This document shows positions 1 to 9,490 of a stretch of DNA of 64,000 nucleotides, piece after piece. The stretch lies in assembly GCA_010909165.1 (NCBI GenBank), contig MU008182.1, forward strand, positions 620,001 through 684,000. Reading direction: 5' to 3'. A program made the translations under genes and the position numbers. The notes under the pieces were generated by a model. The model searched no databases. It was not told the origin of the DNA and saw only the letters and a list, made by a program, of their open reading frames with translations. Numbering within the stretch: the first letter of the stretch is position 1; the number at the start of each line of letters is the position of its first letter. The stretch comes from Anthoceros angustus. Its lineage: Eukaryota; Streptophyta; Anthocerotopsida; Anthocerotales; Anthocerotaceae.

Positions 1-311
1 TTGGGAGCTACACTCTTGTGAGAATAGGACTGTGGTGCCTAAAGGCCTTGGGAGCCTAGAGTGTGAGCGTGCTAGAGAAGAGTTGTTTGAAGAGGAGATC
101 AAGGGGAGAGAGATAAGCTCCTAGCTTAGGCAAAGATGGGGAGCTCTCTTTGATCTCTCATGTATTCTTGTTGACTCTTGCTGGAATAAAACACAGGCCG
201 GCCGACGCGAGTCGTCCGTGGAAGGACAGCTGGCTACTTGGCCTAGTGCGGTGTCCGGTGATGGTTTTGTCACTAAGCTGCGTGGCCTCCACCGCTAAAA
301 GGGTGTTACTT

Positions 312-329
312 GTGGTATTAGAGCTCAAG
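312..329 (+). other. Primer-binding-site-like sequence, copy 1
   Basis: TGGTATTAGAGC follows the LTR-like end directly. It differs by one base from TGGTATCAGAGC, the initiator-methionine tRNA primer site usual in plant Ty1/copia elements. The same sequence recurs at 2570-2587 in the second unit. Confidence 0.6.
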
Positions 330-1011
330 GTTGAAGCATCTTTTAGCTAGGGCGTTAGCGGAGATGGCTGATTCTCAAGAGCCAGCAGCGAGAGTAGCAG
401 CGGAAGAAGAGAGAAGGCTCCTATGTTGGAGACCGCAATGGATGAGCCTCAGATGGAGCCACTAATTCCTGGAACGGCAGAGGCAGATACCTCTGGGCCG
501 AAGACCGCCACCATGCCACAAGAGGAGCTTCAAAATCTTTTGAGGAGAATGGAAGCTAAAGAGCAATAAGTATAAGGAAAAAGAAAGCTCGCCCTACTAG
601 AAAGAGGGGTGTTTTACAAAACCCCTTTTGCAAATCCCTTTTGACTGGAGGTGCTACCTCCTTCCTTGTCGTCCATGCTTGCGCGCAGCCGCAAGGCGAA
701 CATGAAGAATGATCGACGTGATTCCCGGGCGGAGCAATCCGCCAGTTGGTGGAGGACGATCAATTTTGGCTTCATGCTCTTGCCATACCGCACGGGTTGC
801 TAAGTACACGTGGTACCAATGCTCAATTCACGTTGAATTTTGTCATGTATCTCCTTCGTTGTGGGACGAGATAGCGAGATTGTGCAGACACTCGTCGAAG
901 ATCGACCGACTGACTCCCATCTCGCGTATCGAGAAGTTCACCAAGATTCTACTCTCATTGCGCCCAAGGTGCCCACCGTACTCCATAACGCTTTTGTTTT
1001 GGCTCTTATTA

Positions 1012-1425
1012 TGCTGCAATTCTATGGTGCTGATGCTCTGCAATTCTATGGTGATGATGCTCTGCAATTCTATGGTGCTGATGCTCTGCAATTCTATGGT
1101 GCTGATGCTTTGCAATTCTATGGTGCTGATGCTCTGCAATTCTATGGTGCTGATGCTGTGCAATTCTATGGTGCTGATGCTCTGCAATTCTATGGTGCTG
1201 ATGCTCTGCAATTCTATGGTGCTGATGCTCTGCAATTCTATGGTGCTGATGCTCTGCAATTCTATGGTGCTGATGCTCTGCAATTCTATGGTGCCGGCGA
1301 TGCTGCAGTTCTATGGTGATGCTCGCAATTCTGTGTCGATGCTGCGCTTATGGTGCTGATGCTCTGCAATTCTATGGTGCTGATGCTCTGCAATTCTATG
1401 GTGCTGATGCTCTGCAATTCTTGTT
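1012..1425 (+). repeat. 24-bp minisatellite, copy 1
   Basis: About twelve near-identical 24-bp units (ctgcaattctatggtgctga followed by tgct) run to about 1300, then a degenerate stretch and three more units to about 1425. The period is a multiple of three and the unit lacks stops in several frames, so frames on both strands read as 8-residue repeats such as LQFYGADA. This explains the long apparent ORFs here; no start, context or conservation supports a protein. Confidence 0.9.
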
Positions 1426-1525
1426 ACGCTCAGATGGCAACATAGCGGGGTGTGCAGTGGAGCCCCCGGATGCTGTTGATGATGTTTTTTTCCTCCCACC
1501 CTGACAATCCAAGTGTTTGTTGGGT

Positions 1526-1610
1526 CCCTACCAGCATGTGCGAACCTGAATTTCCCACAACTATGTCAAACGTAGTTGTGGGAAATTCAGGTTCACACAT
1601 GCTGGTAGGG
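1526..1610. repeat. Near-perfect 38-bp inverted repeat (hairpin)
   Basis: Arms 1526-1563 and 1573-1610 pair at 37 of 38 positions around a 9-base loop (1564-1572). The arms begin CCCTACCAGCATGTG. A decayed counterpart sits at about 3687-3757 in the second unit, with the same loop and inner stem but a degraded outer stem. It could be a small foldback insertion or a structured RNA region of the retroelement; nothing here distinguishes them. Confidence 0.85.
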
Positions 1611-2009
1611 CGTGAAGAGATAGAAGCGCAAGGCACTTAGGCTATTGTTGAGAGGGCCTCAGTGGCTGTCCTCCTCTTGCTGCCTGAATTTAGAAGCGCT
1701 GAGTACTGTGTGTGAGCATTGGTGTAGGGATGGGTTGGATTATGCCTGTGATGGAGACTTTGCTTTTGCAACTGGATGCACTCACTGATTGTTGAAAGAG
1801 GACTGCTGGACTGTGAAATGTTTGTCCCAGAGTGATTGTGATGCTATCGAAGTATGTGTATATGCCTCCTGCCAAGGTTGTGTGCTCGTTTTGGCTTGAA
1901 ATTTTGCAACTTTGTAATGATGGATCAAGGATTTTGCTCCTGGAGGAGGTTGAGGAATCTAGCTAAGGCTTTGGGGCAGACATTTTGGTGGAAGCTGTGC
2001 TCTAGACCC

Positions 2010-2185
2010 GACTTGACTTTACCATTTTGGTGGGGTTGCTTATGGCGTGTCAAGTTCTTTATTTTTGGTGGGGCTGGTTATTGCGTGTCAAGTTCTTTAT
2101 TTTTGGTGGGGCTGCTTGTGGTGTATCAAGTTCTTTACCATTTTGGTGGGGCTGCTTGTGGTGTGTCAAGTCTGGTGTCGTGTAA
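2010..2185 (+). repeat. About 40-bp tandem repeat, copy 1
   Basis: Three to four imperfect units containing ccattttggtggggctgctt, with periods of about 38-40 bp. Matches the better preserved block at 4143-4312. Confidence 0.8.
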
Positions 2186-2569
2186 GCTAATCTCGCTTTG
2201 GCTCTATTGGATTTTTTATCATCTTATATTCCTCTTCACATGCATGTTGTCATGACCCCGCATATGATGGCCTTCAAAATCCGTGAGAATAGGATCTGGT
2301 GCCTAAAGGCCTTGGGAGCCTAGAGTGTGAGCGTGCTAGAGAAGAGTTGTTTGAAGAGGAGATCAAGGGGAGAGATAAGCTCCTAGCTTAGGCAAAGATG
2401 GGGAGCTCTCTTTGATCTCTCATGTATTCTTGTTGACTCTTGGAATAAACACAGGCCGGCCGACGCGAGTCGTCCTGGAAGGACAGCTGGCTACTTGGCC
2501 TAGTGCGGTGTCCGGTGATGGTTTTGTCACTAAGCTGCGTGGCCTCCACCGCTAAAAGGGTGTTACTTG

Positions 2570-2587
2570 TGGTATTAGAGCTCAAGG
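2570..2587 (+). other. Primer-binding-site-like sequence, copy 2
   Basis: Identical to the copy at 312-329 and placed two bases after the end of the complete LTR-like segment (2248-2567). This supports reading the unit as an LTR element rather than as an arbitrary tandem repeat. Confidence 0.6.
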
Positions 2588-3282
2588 TTGAAGCATCTTT
2601 TAGCTAGGGCGTTAGCGGAGATGGCTGATTCTCAAGAGCCAGCAGCGAGAGTAGCAGCGGAAGAAGAGAGAAGGCTCCTATGTTGGAGACCGCAATGGAT
2701 GAGCCTCGATGGAGCCACTAATTCTGGAATCGGCAGAGGCGTATACCTCAAGACCGGCCACCATGCCACAAGAGGAGCTTCAAAATCTTTTGAGGAGAAT
2801 GGAAGCTAAAGAGCAATAAGTATAAGGAAAAGAAAGCTCGCCTACTAGAAAGAGGGGTGTTTTACAAAACCCTTTGCAAATCCTTTTGACCGGAGGTGCT
2901 ACCTCCTTCCCGCCAGCTTGGCGGCAACCGCAAGGCGAACATGAAGAATGATGCTGACGTGATTCCCAGTTGGCTGGACGATGGCAATCCGCCAGGTTGG
3001 TGGAGGACGATCAATTTTGGCTTCATGCTCTTGCCATACCGCACGGGTTGCTAAGTACACAGTGGTACCCGAATGCTCAATTCACAGTGAATTTTGTCAT
3101 GTATCTCTCCTTCGTTGTGGGACGAGATAGCTGAGATTGTGCAGGACACTCGTCGAAGATCGACTGACTCTGGGACTCCCATCTCGCGTATGCTGAGAAG
3201 TTCACCAGTATTCTACTCTCATTGCAGCCAAGGTGCCCACCGTACCTCCATACTGCTTTTTGTTTCCTTTGGCTCTTATTAT

Positions 3283-3600
3283 GCTGCAATTCTATGGTGC
3301 TGATGCTCTGCAATTCTATGGTGATGATGCTCTGCAATTCTATGGTGCTGATGCTCGCAATTCTATGGTGCGATGCTTTTGCAATTGTGTGGCGATGCGC
3401 AGTTCTATGGTCGATCGTGCAATTCTATGGTGCGATGCGCAATTCTATGGTGCGATGCTCGCATTCTATGGTGCCGATGCTCGCAATTCTGTGCGCGATG
3501 CTCGCAGTTCTATGGTGCCGATGCTCGCAATTCTATGCCGATGCTCGCAATTCTATGGTGCGATGCTCGCAATTCTATGGTCTTGATGCTCGCAATTCTT
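3283..3600 (+). repeat. 24-bp minisatellite, decayed copy 2
   Basis: The counterpart of the 1012-1425 array in the second retroelement unit. The first units are intact. Later ones are shortened, mostly where the first copy has CTG (gctctgcaattc in copy 1, gctcgcaattc here; ggtgctgatgc becomes ggtgcgatgc or ggtgccgatgc). Confidence 0.85.
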
Positions 3601-4142
3601 GTTACGCCGATGGCAACATAGCGGGGTGCAATGATGCTGTTGATGATGTTTTTTCCTCCCACGACAATCCAAGTGTTTGTTGGGTCTACCGACATGTCGA
3701 CTGAATTTCCCACAACTATGTCAAACGTGGTTGTGGGAAATTCAGTTCACATTGGTAGGGCGTGAAGAGATAGAAGCGCAAGGCACTTAGGCTATTGTTG
3801 AGAGGGCCTCGGTGCATCCTCCTCTTCTTCTGAATTTAGAATAGTCTTGTGTGTGAGCATTGGTGTAGGGATGGGCTGGATGATGCCTGCGATGGAGACT
3901 TTGCTTTTGCAACGGGATGCACTCATTGATTGTTGAAAGAGGACTGCTGGGCTGTGAAATGTTTGTCCCAGAGTGATTGTGATGCTATCAAAGTATGTGT
4001 ATATGCCTCCTGCTAAGGCTGTGTGCTCATTTTGGCTTGAAATTTTGCAACTTTGTAATGATGGATCAAGGATTTTGCTCTTGGAGGAGGTTGAGGAATC
4101 TAGCTAAGGCTTTGGGGCAGAAAGGTGTGCTCTAGACCCGAC

Positions 4143-4312
4143 TTTTCTTTACCATTTTGGTGGGGCTGCTTGTGGCGTGTCAAGTTCTTTACCATTTTGG
4201 TGGGGCTGCTTGTGGTGTATCAAGTTCTTTACCATTTTGGTGGGGCTGCTTGTGGTGTGTCAAGTTCTTTACCATTTTGGTGGGGCTGCTTGTGGTGTGT
4301 CAAGTCTGGTGT
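4143..4312 (+). repeat. 40-bp tandem repeat, copy 2
   Basis: Four units with an exact 40-bp period; accattttgg occurs at 4151, 4191, 4231 and 4271. The block lies near the 3' end of the second retroelement unit, just upstream of the truncated LTR remnant. Confidence 0.9.
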
Positions 4313-4429
4313 CGTGTAAGCTAATCTCGCTTTGGCTCTATTGGATTTTTGACTTGCATCTTATATTCCTCTTCACATGCATGTTGTCATGACCCCGCAT
4401 ATGATGGCCTTCAAATCCGTGAGAATATC

Positions 4430-4930
4430 TAGTAGGAGGATCATCACAACCTTCAAGTGCAAGCGCCTTGTAAAGATCGCGAACTTACAAGGTGTCGGCG
4501 GATTATGTTACAATATATATTGCCTTCATTTATCCTAATTTTAAGATTTTATGTATGCATTATTTTATGTAAATTTGGTCCCTAATTAGGGGCCAAATTT
4601 AGTTAAAATAATGTGTGTATATATACTGCCCAAAAATTAGGATTTAAATGGAATGGATATAATGTAATTACATTATTAAATTCATAGATATCTAATCTTA
4701 ATTAGATACCTGTTTAGTTAATTCAATAATTATTTTATCAATATTATCATATATTGAATAAATACTCAGTATATTGTATAATATACGTATATAATTTGAT
4801 CTTCATATATTATACCATATAGTATACCTTATGTCAGTACCCGTATGTATGAAAAAGAGATGTATACTATTTTTGTAGAATACATATATATTTTAATGTA
4901 TAAACAACGTTGTAAATCATTGAGACGTGA
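4430..4930. other. AT-rich intergenic stretch
   Basis: Strongly AT-rich sequence with many short TATA-like runs. No coding potential, RNA gene or clear mobile-element end was seen. Confidence 0.6.
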
Positions 4931-5430
4931 ATTTTCCAAGTTGTAATCTACCTTGTAGATTGTGTTGTAAAACTAGCGATTCGTGAATTTTTGAGGTTGT
5001 AAATGAGGTTGTAAATGAGGTTGTAAATGAGGTTGTAAAATATTGTAATTGACCTTGTAAATGACGTTGTAAACCACGTTGGAAACGACGTTGTAAACCA
5101 CGTTATAAACGACGTTGTAAATGATGTTGTAAACGACGCTGTAAACGACGTTGTAAACGACGTTGTAAATGACGTTGTAAACGACGCTGTAAACGACGTT
5201 GTAAACGAGCCCAACGTTGTAAATGAGGTTGTAAATGAGGTTGTAATGTATATTGTAAAATACGTTGTAAATAGACCCACTTTACAACCTAATTAAGCTG
5301 TCAGACTACAACCTCCTATTAACAACCTATTTTGCAACCTAGATTACAAGGCAACCACGTTGTAAATGGCGTTATCATTTTGGTTGTAAACGAGCCCAAC
5401 GTTGTAAATGGTGTTGTAAACCGGCTACCC
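4930..5430 (+). repeat. 12-bp TTGTAAACGACG minisatellite
   Basis: Variants of a 12-bp unit (gacgttgtaaac, gaggttgtaaat, cacgttgtaaac) repeat about 25-30 times with some gaps. Core copies lie at 5050-5215, with outlying copies to about 5425. The minus-strand reading (TTSFTTSF...) is a by-product of the three-divisible period and is not called a gene. Confidence 0.85.
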
Positions 5431-6430
5431 GGACACCTTACCCGTCCGATTAGCCGACGTGGCGGCCATGTCAGCAACTTGATGACGTGGCAATCTTGCC
5501 TTCCACATGAAGCTGCTACCACTAGGTAAACTCATATTCACTAAAGTAAAAAATAAGAAAATAGTGCGGGCCACCTCGCTTCACCCTGATGCACTTGCGG
5601 AAACCTGTGACAAAACTCAACCAGACCCCATGCTATGGTTCCTTGCGGTCTATTCTTGCTCCAACCAAACTCCTCCTATTCTATGGATTTAGACTTAGCC
5701 GCTGTTGTCAAGGTGCGATCAAAGCAATTTCTTTATTATGTGCCCTTACGAGCGCACCTCTAGTGTGCTTCATGCATCTTTGGTGATTGGCTCTCGTGGC
5801 AGACCACAGATTTTGATTTTCTATCAGTTGCTTGTCCCCCCTGTAAAAAATATACAGTATACAATATAAATTATTTTACATATAAATTATATATTACTAG
5901 TATATTATATATGTTTACTTGAAATTTTGGTATTCTATAATTATTTTACATATATATTACATATATTATGTAAATTTCGTATATAATGTAAATTACGCAT
6001 GACATGTAATTGCTCGTCACTTAATAGAGATAGATAGCTTGAGTCACTTTTGTTTAGCGATAGATACTGATGTAATTGTTTTTTTTAAGGTTATGTAGGT
6101 TTATGGAAACTATTTAGTAATTTCAATAGTAATTGAAGATTTATTTCAACTACTTCTACAAAGGTTTTGACGGTTCCAAAGGTTTATTTGAAAAACTATT
6201 TCTGTGAAAATATGCAGAGTTTGTTTAAGTTCTTTCTCAGTTGGAGAGAAAATCAAGAATTATATGATAAATTCTGCCGCAAAAAAAGATTGTGATAAAA
6301 AAACATTCTATGCGTGCTCTCGCTACGGTCAAACAATCCTCCTCCGATGATTCGTCTAATTCTCCAGCAAGAATTATTTGAAAACCCTTGATTGTTTCAA
6401 TAAGACTTGCATATTTACCCGGAGAACCCG
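5430..6430. other. Intergenic, no gene seen
   Basis: Mostly AT-rich from about 5820 onward. Short ORFs at 5507-5786 have no recognisable motif. Nothing further could be supported. Confidence 0.5.
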
Positions 6431-6431
6431 T

Positions 6432-6563
6432 AGAGCTCGTATGGCGAAGTCTTACTAACGACTAACGACTTAGTAGCCAGAGGACCGCAGAGCTCGTATG
6501 GCGAAGTCTTACTAACGACTAACGACTTAGTAGCCAGAGGACCGCGTAGCCAGAGGACCGCGG
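6432..6563 (+). repeat. 57-bp direct repeat
   Basis: A segment beginning agagctcgtatggcgaag occurs at 6432 and again 57 bp later. A partial third copy (gtagccagaggaccgcg) follows at about 6546, ending in the self-complementary gaggaccgcggtcctc. Confidence 0.8.
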
Positions 6564-7240
6564 TCCTCTCGATTGATTATCAAATTTACAGGTATAAACT
6601 TATAATTTGATGTAATTTAAGTATAAAAATAAAATACCTTTACGAACTCCTTACCGAGGGGTATAATTACATCGTAATTGACGATAGTAATGTAAGATGT
6701 AAAATAGGTAAATTGTAAAGCCACTAGCCTGTCAACACACCTTGATCCAACCAAAAGGAAAAAAATGCTGCAAAACACACTTGCAGCTCAGCTCATGAAA
6801 CTAGCTTGGAAGACCAGCAGCTCAGCCCGTTGGACAGGTTCTGTAAGAAGAACCTGTCCAACGAGTTTGCAGAAATCTTTGGACAGGTTCTGTAAGAAGA
6901 ACGGGAAACGAGGGCGTTCACGAGGAAAACTGTGGGCAGGTTCTATAAATACAATCACGGTTCTCTCTCCTTGCCTACACAAGGAACAAGAGCGCGTGAG
7001 GAAAACTTTGGGCAATATCCCAGGCCCTGCCTGACACAGTGCAAGATCAATCAGCGGCCCAGGACCCGCCCCGAGCCAGAATGCACCCAGACATCGTCCC
7101 TCCCACATAACCCAGAATCCATGAGAGACATTCCCACATAACCCAGACGTCTTGAATTCAGACAGCTCGATTGTCGAGGGCGGAGGACATGGCACTCAAA
7201 CTTCAGGCTTCTGTTTCCAAGTGTCGTAATGGGAGGACTC
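6564..7240. other. Intergenic; 3' flank of the IMPL1 homologue
   Basis: No gene was recognised. It contains a perfect 13-bp inverted repeat (6828-6840 with 6851-6863, 10-base loop), and a related sequence (ttggacaggttctgtaagaagaa) is repeated nearby at about 6879. The last few hundred bases are probably the 3' untranslated region of the minus-strand IMPL1 homologue, whose stop codon is at 7241-7243. Confidence 0.4.
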
Positions 7241-9234
7241 CTATTGAAGAGAATACCCAGTGGGTTTGCACCACTGCGAGAAGTCGAAGCCATCGGCGAT
7301 GAGCTTGAGTGTCGGTGGTTTTACTCTGTCCAAGAGCTGCAGGAAATAACCAAGTTCCTGTTAGAAGACACGTTTCTGTGCAGCTGAGGAACCCGGCTTA
7401 GCACAAGTTTTGAGATTGCTGGGTAGCATTGCCTTTTCGTGCAGGGACCCGTTGGACACAAGCAGAGAGCGGTCAAACACTGAAAAACTACCACCATCCA
7501 TGCGAGTGACAACTCCTCCAGCCTCCTCAACAATCTGCACAAGTTCCACAGTTGTGTTTCCATTCTTCATGCTCTTCCTGAAAGCTGGAAAGGAAGTGGT
7601 TGATCCAGGACAGCAACTCGGATATGGTTCATACCAGGACTCCGGCAGCCATGTCCCAAGGCTTCAGGCGGTACTCCCAGTACCCATCCACGATTCCCAG
7701 TGCGACATGGCACATGTCGACTGAAGCAGCACCCAGCCGACGGACACCCTGTGAGATTCCACGACAAAGTTGTGAGGCCAAGCGTCTGATGAACGACAAT
7801 GGGCAGGTCCGGTTAGATGCTGCCAGAATCGGTAAGCATACCCGGCTTATGTCTGTGAACTCTTTGAACAGTGCAATGTTGGTTGACCAGGCTTCGTCAT
7901 GCTCGTACCCAAAACCTGTCACTAATAGAGACCTCTCGATCTGCGCAGATGAATGCTATGTGATCAGATGGTTGTTCCGCCTCATACATTGCATTGCCTG
8001 TGCCCATAACAAGCACTCACCTGATCAGTTTTACTAACATGAATTGGGTGGCCATTGCAAAAGGCTCCACCACCTGCAGCATCCAGTGAAACGGGTGAGG
8101 ATTCTCAACAATGATAGTACCGGAAGCCAAGTCAATATTGTGCTCTTCTAGGCTACAGGCTTCATTCTGACGGATAATGCAGATGCATACGAAATGATAG
8201 ACGCAGAACTCTTAGCATGAGATGGGGCTGACTAGTGGGAATCATTGGCAGTTGCCTGCAGAAGCTGTAAATGTTCGAGTAACCCAGCTAAAGGGTCCTC
8301 CTCCAAATTCGACCTGCCATTGCAGACCAAAGCAAGAGGAAATAAGGAACCAAAGAATACAGACCATGCAACCTACAGGATTTATTTAGTGACCAAAATC
8401 ATCAACGAAGGTGAATTTGATTGTCAACTCACCACTGCTGCGGCAGCAGGCCTCCCCTTATGCAGAACAGCTATAGACACACCAAAGCTTGGATAAGAGT
8501 GAGCAAAGTTTGTGGTTCCATCTGGACATGCGCATACATGAACCCACGTCTCGTCAGCTGCTCATGTGCCCAAGAACGACCTGATCCCAGATGTGGTGTA
8601 ACAAGGTAGAAAACCATTCATACCAAGGGGATCCACACACCACAGGTACTCAGAACCAGAGTCTCCGCTAACGCCACCTTCTTCCCCCAGAATCAAGTGA
8701 TCCGGAAAATACTCTCGCAGTGTTTTCAGGATCGCCAATTCAGTCTTTCGATCGGTGCTGAAATACACGCCCAGCCACATCATGAACCCGATGCCAGTTC
8801 CAACTGAAAGCACAAGGCCATGGCATCGTCATCAGTCTTACTCTGTCACCAGGTCCGTAGCTCCCTTGTAGTCAATAGAACGAGGCCTATCCACTGCTGC
8901 CATGACAACCTGCCAACCCAAGCCGCCCACAAACTGAGCACACCCACATCTGAAACAAGCAAGACTACAGAACCGGCCCGAATCCCACCTCAGCTCCATC
9001 CTTGGCTGCAGCTTGCAGCCCCTTGAGCAGCTGCTCTCTGGGCACACCGCCCGTGGAGTCCGCACCAATTCTCCTCCTCTCGTCTGCCACCGACAAGGCA
9101 GCTCTGCAAGACCTGCTCCTCACAGGAGCCCTGAGGCTCAGCCCAATGCTGCAGGCTCCCCGTCTCAGGTGCCTGCCCACAGAGAGCGGCCCGGGCATGG
9201 GCACCCAGGAAATGGCAAACGCGGAGGAAGCCAT
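7241..9234 (-). CDS. IMPL1: Inositol monophosphatase family protein, IMPL1-like, plastid-type
   Basis: A magnesium-dependent inositol-monophosphatase-family phosphatase. Arabidopsis IMPL1 is plastid-located and dephosphorylates myo-inositol phosphates. Ten exons give 352 residues: 8989-9234, 8842-8909, 8624-8757, 8433-8521, 8256-8313, 8021-8073, 7842-7940, 7635-7748, 7433-7534, 7241-7336; all phases agree. Metal-site motifs are visible: LILGEEGG (127-134), DPLDGTTNF (147-155) and WDMAAG (280-285). The first ~60 residues are rich in Ala, Ser and Arg, fitting a transit peptide, with the start at the ATG at 9234. The C-terminus (FSQWCKPTGY) also fits the family. Introns 8074-8255 and 7337-7432 begin with GC (AG|GCAAC and AG|GCAAT), and no GT donor preserves the frame. 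The gene is divergent from the NFD5-like gene. The family call is firm; IMPL1 versus close paralogues rests on the matching MTGFGYEHDEAWSTN and GVRRLGAASVDMCH segments. Confidence 0.93.
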
Positions 9235-9490
9235 GACGCTCCTTAGCCAACCTCCTTGTCTTTCACGCTAAGCTGACATCACATACCCACAATCTGGATT
9301 GTAGTAGAATGGGAATATGGGCATTGGGAATGATGTTGTAGAACAGATCAACCCATGCGCGCTAATCAGGCATGTGCTTCATTAACCCTAAGTCGACACT
9401 GGAGTCGAGTTGAGTCGACTTGGCAGCAGCATGGTCTTGGCCTGAGGACGACTCCACTGCCGTGGAGTGATAGAGGACATCGATCGGACA
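9235..9490. promoter_or_regulatory. Divergent intergenic region (putative bidirectional promoter)
   Basis: About 256 bp separate the IMPL1-like start (9234, minus) from the proposed NFD5-like start (9491, plus). Both genes must place their 5' regulatory sequence here or in each other's leader. No TATA box or known cis-element was confidently recognised; the promoter role is inferred from position. Confidence 0.4.

Larger units (their letters stand above)
1..4428 (+). mobile_element. Tandem non-autonomous LTR retroelements sharing an LTR
   Basis: Two copies of the same unit lie head to tail, at about 1-2247 and 2248-4427. Each has an LTR-like segment, then a primer-binding-like site, a short gag-like stub beginning near an ATG in a MADSQEPAAR context, a 24-bp minisatellite, a hairpin and a 40-bp repeat block. 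The middle LTR-like segment runs about 2248-2567, starting TGTCATGACC and ending gggtgttact, a degenerate form of a common plant LTR end. The left LTR is cut by the window edge. The right one is reduced to about 43 bp (4385-4427). No protease, reverse transcriptase or integrase is present, so the element would depend on others. No clear polypurine tract precedes the LTRs, so exact boundaries are uncertain. The arrangement is what unequal recombination between LTRs produces. Confidence 0.6.

Noticed and set aside
709-1359. Long ORFs of octapeptide repeats on both strands
   Set aside because: They exist because a 24-bp repeat has no stops in several frames; there is no supporting start context, and the sister array at 3283-3600 destroys the frames.
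1012-1425. Possible CRISPR array
   Set aside because: The repeats are contiguous with no unique spacers, and the surroundings are plant nuclear DNA.
4948-5280. 110-codon minus-strand ORF (TTSFTTSF...)
   Set aside because: Purely the reading of a 12-bp minisatellite.
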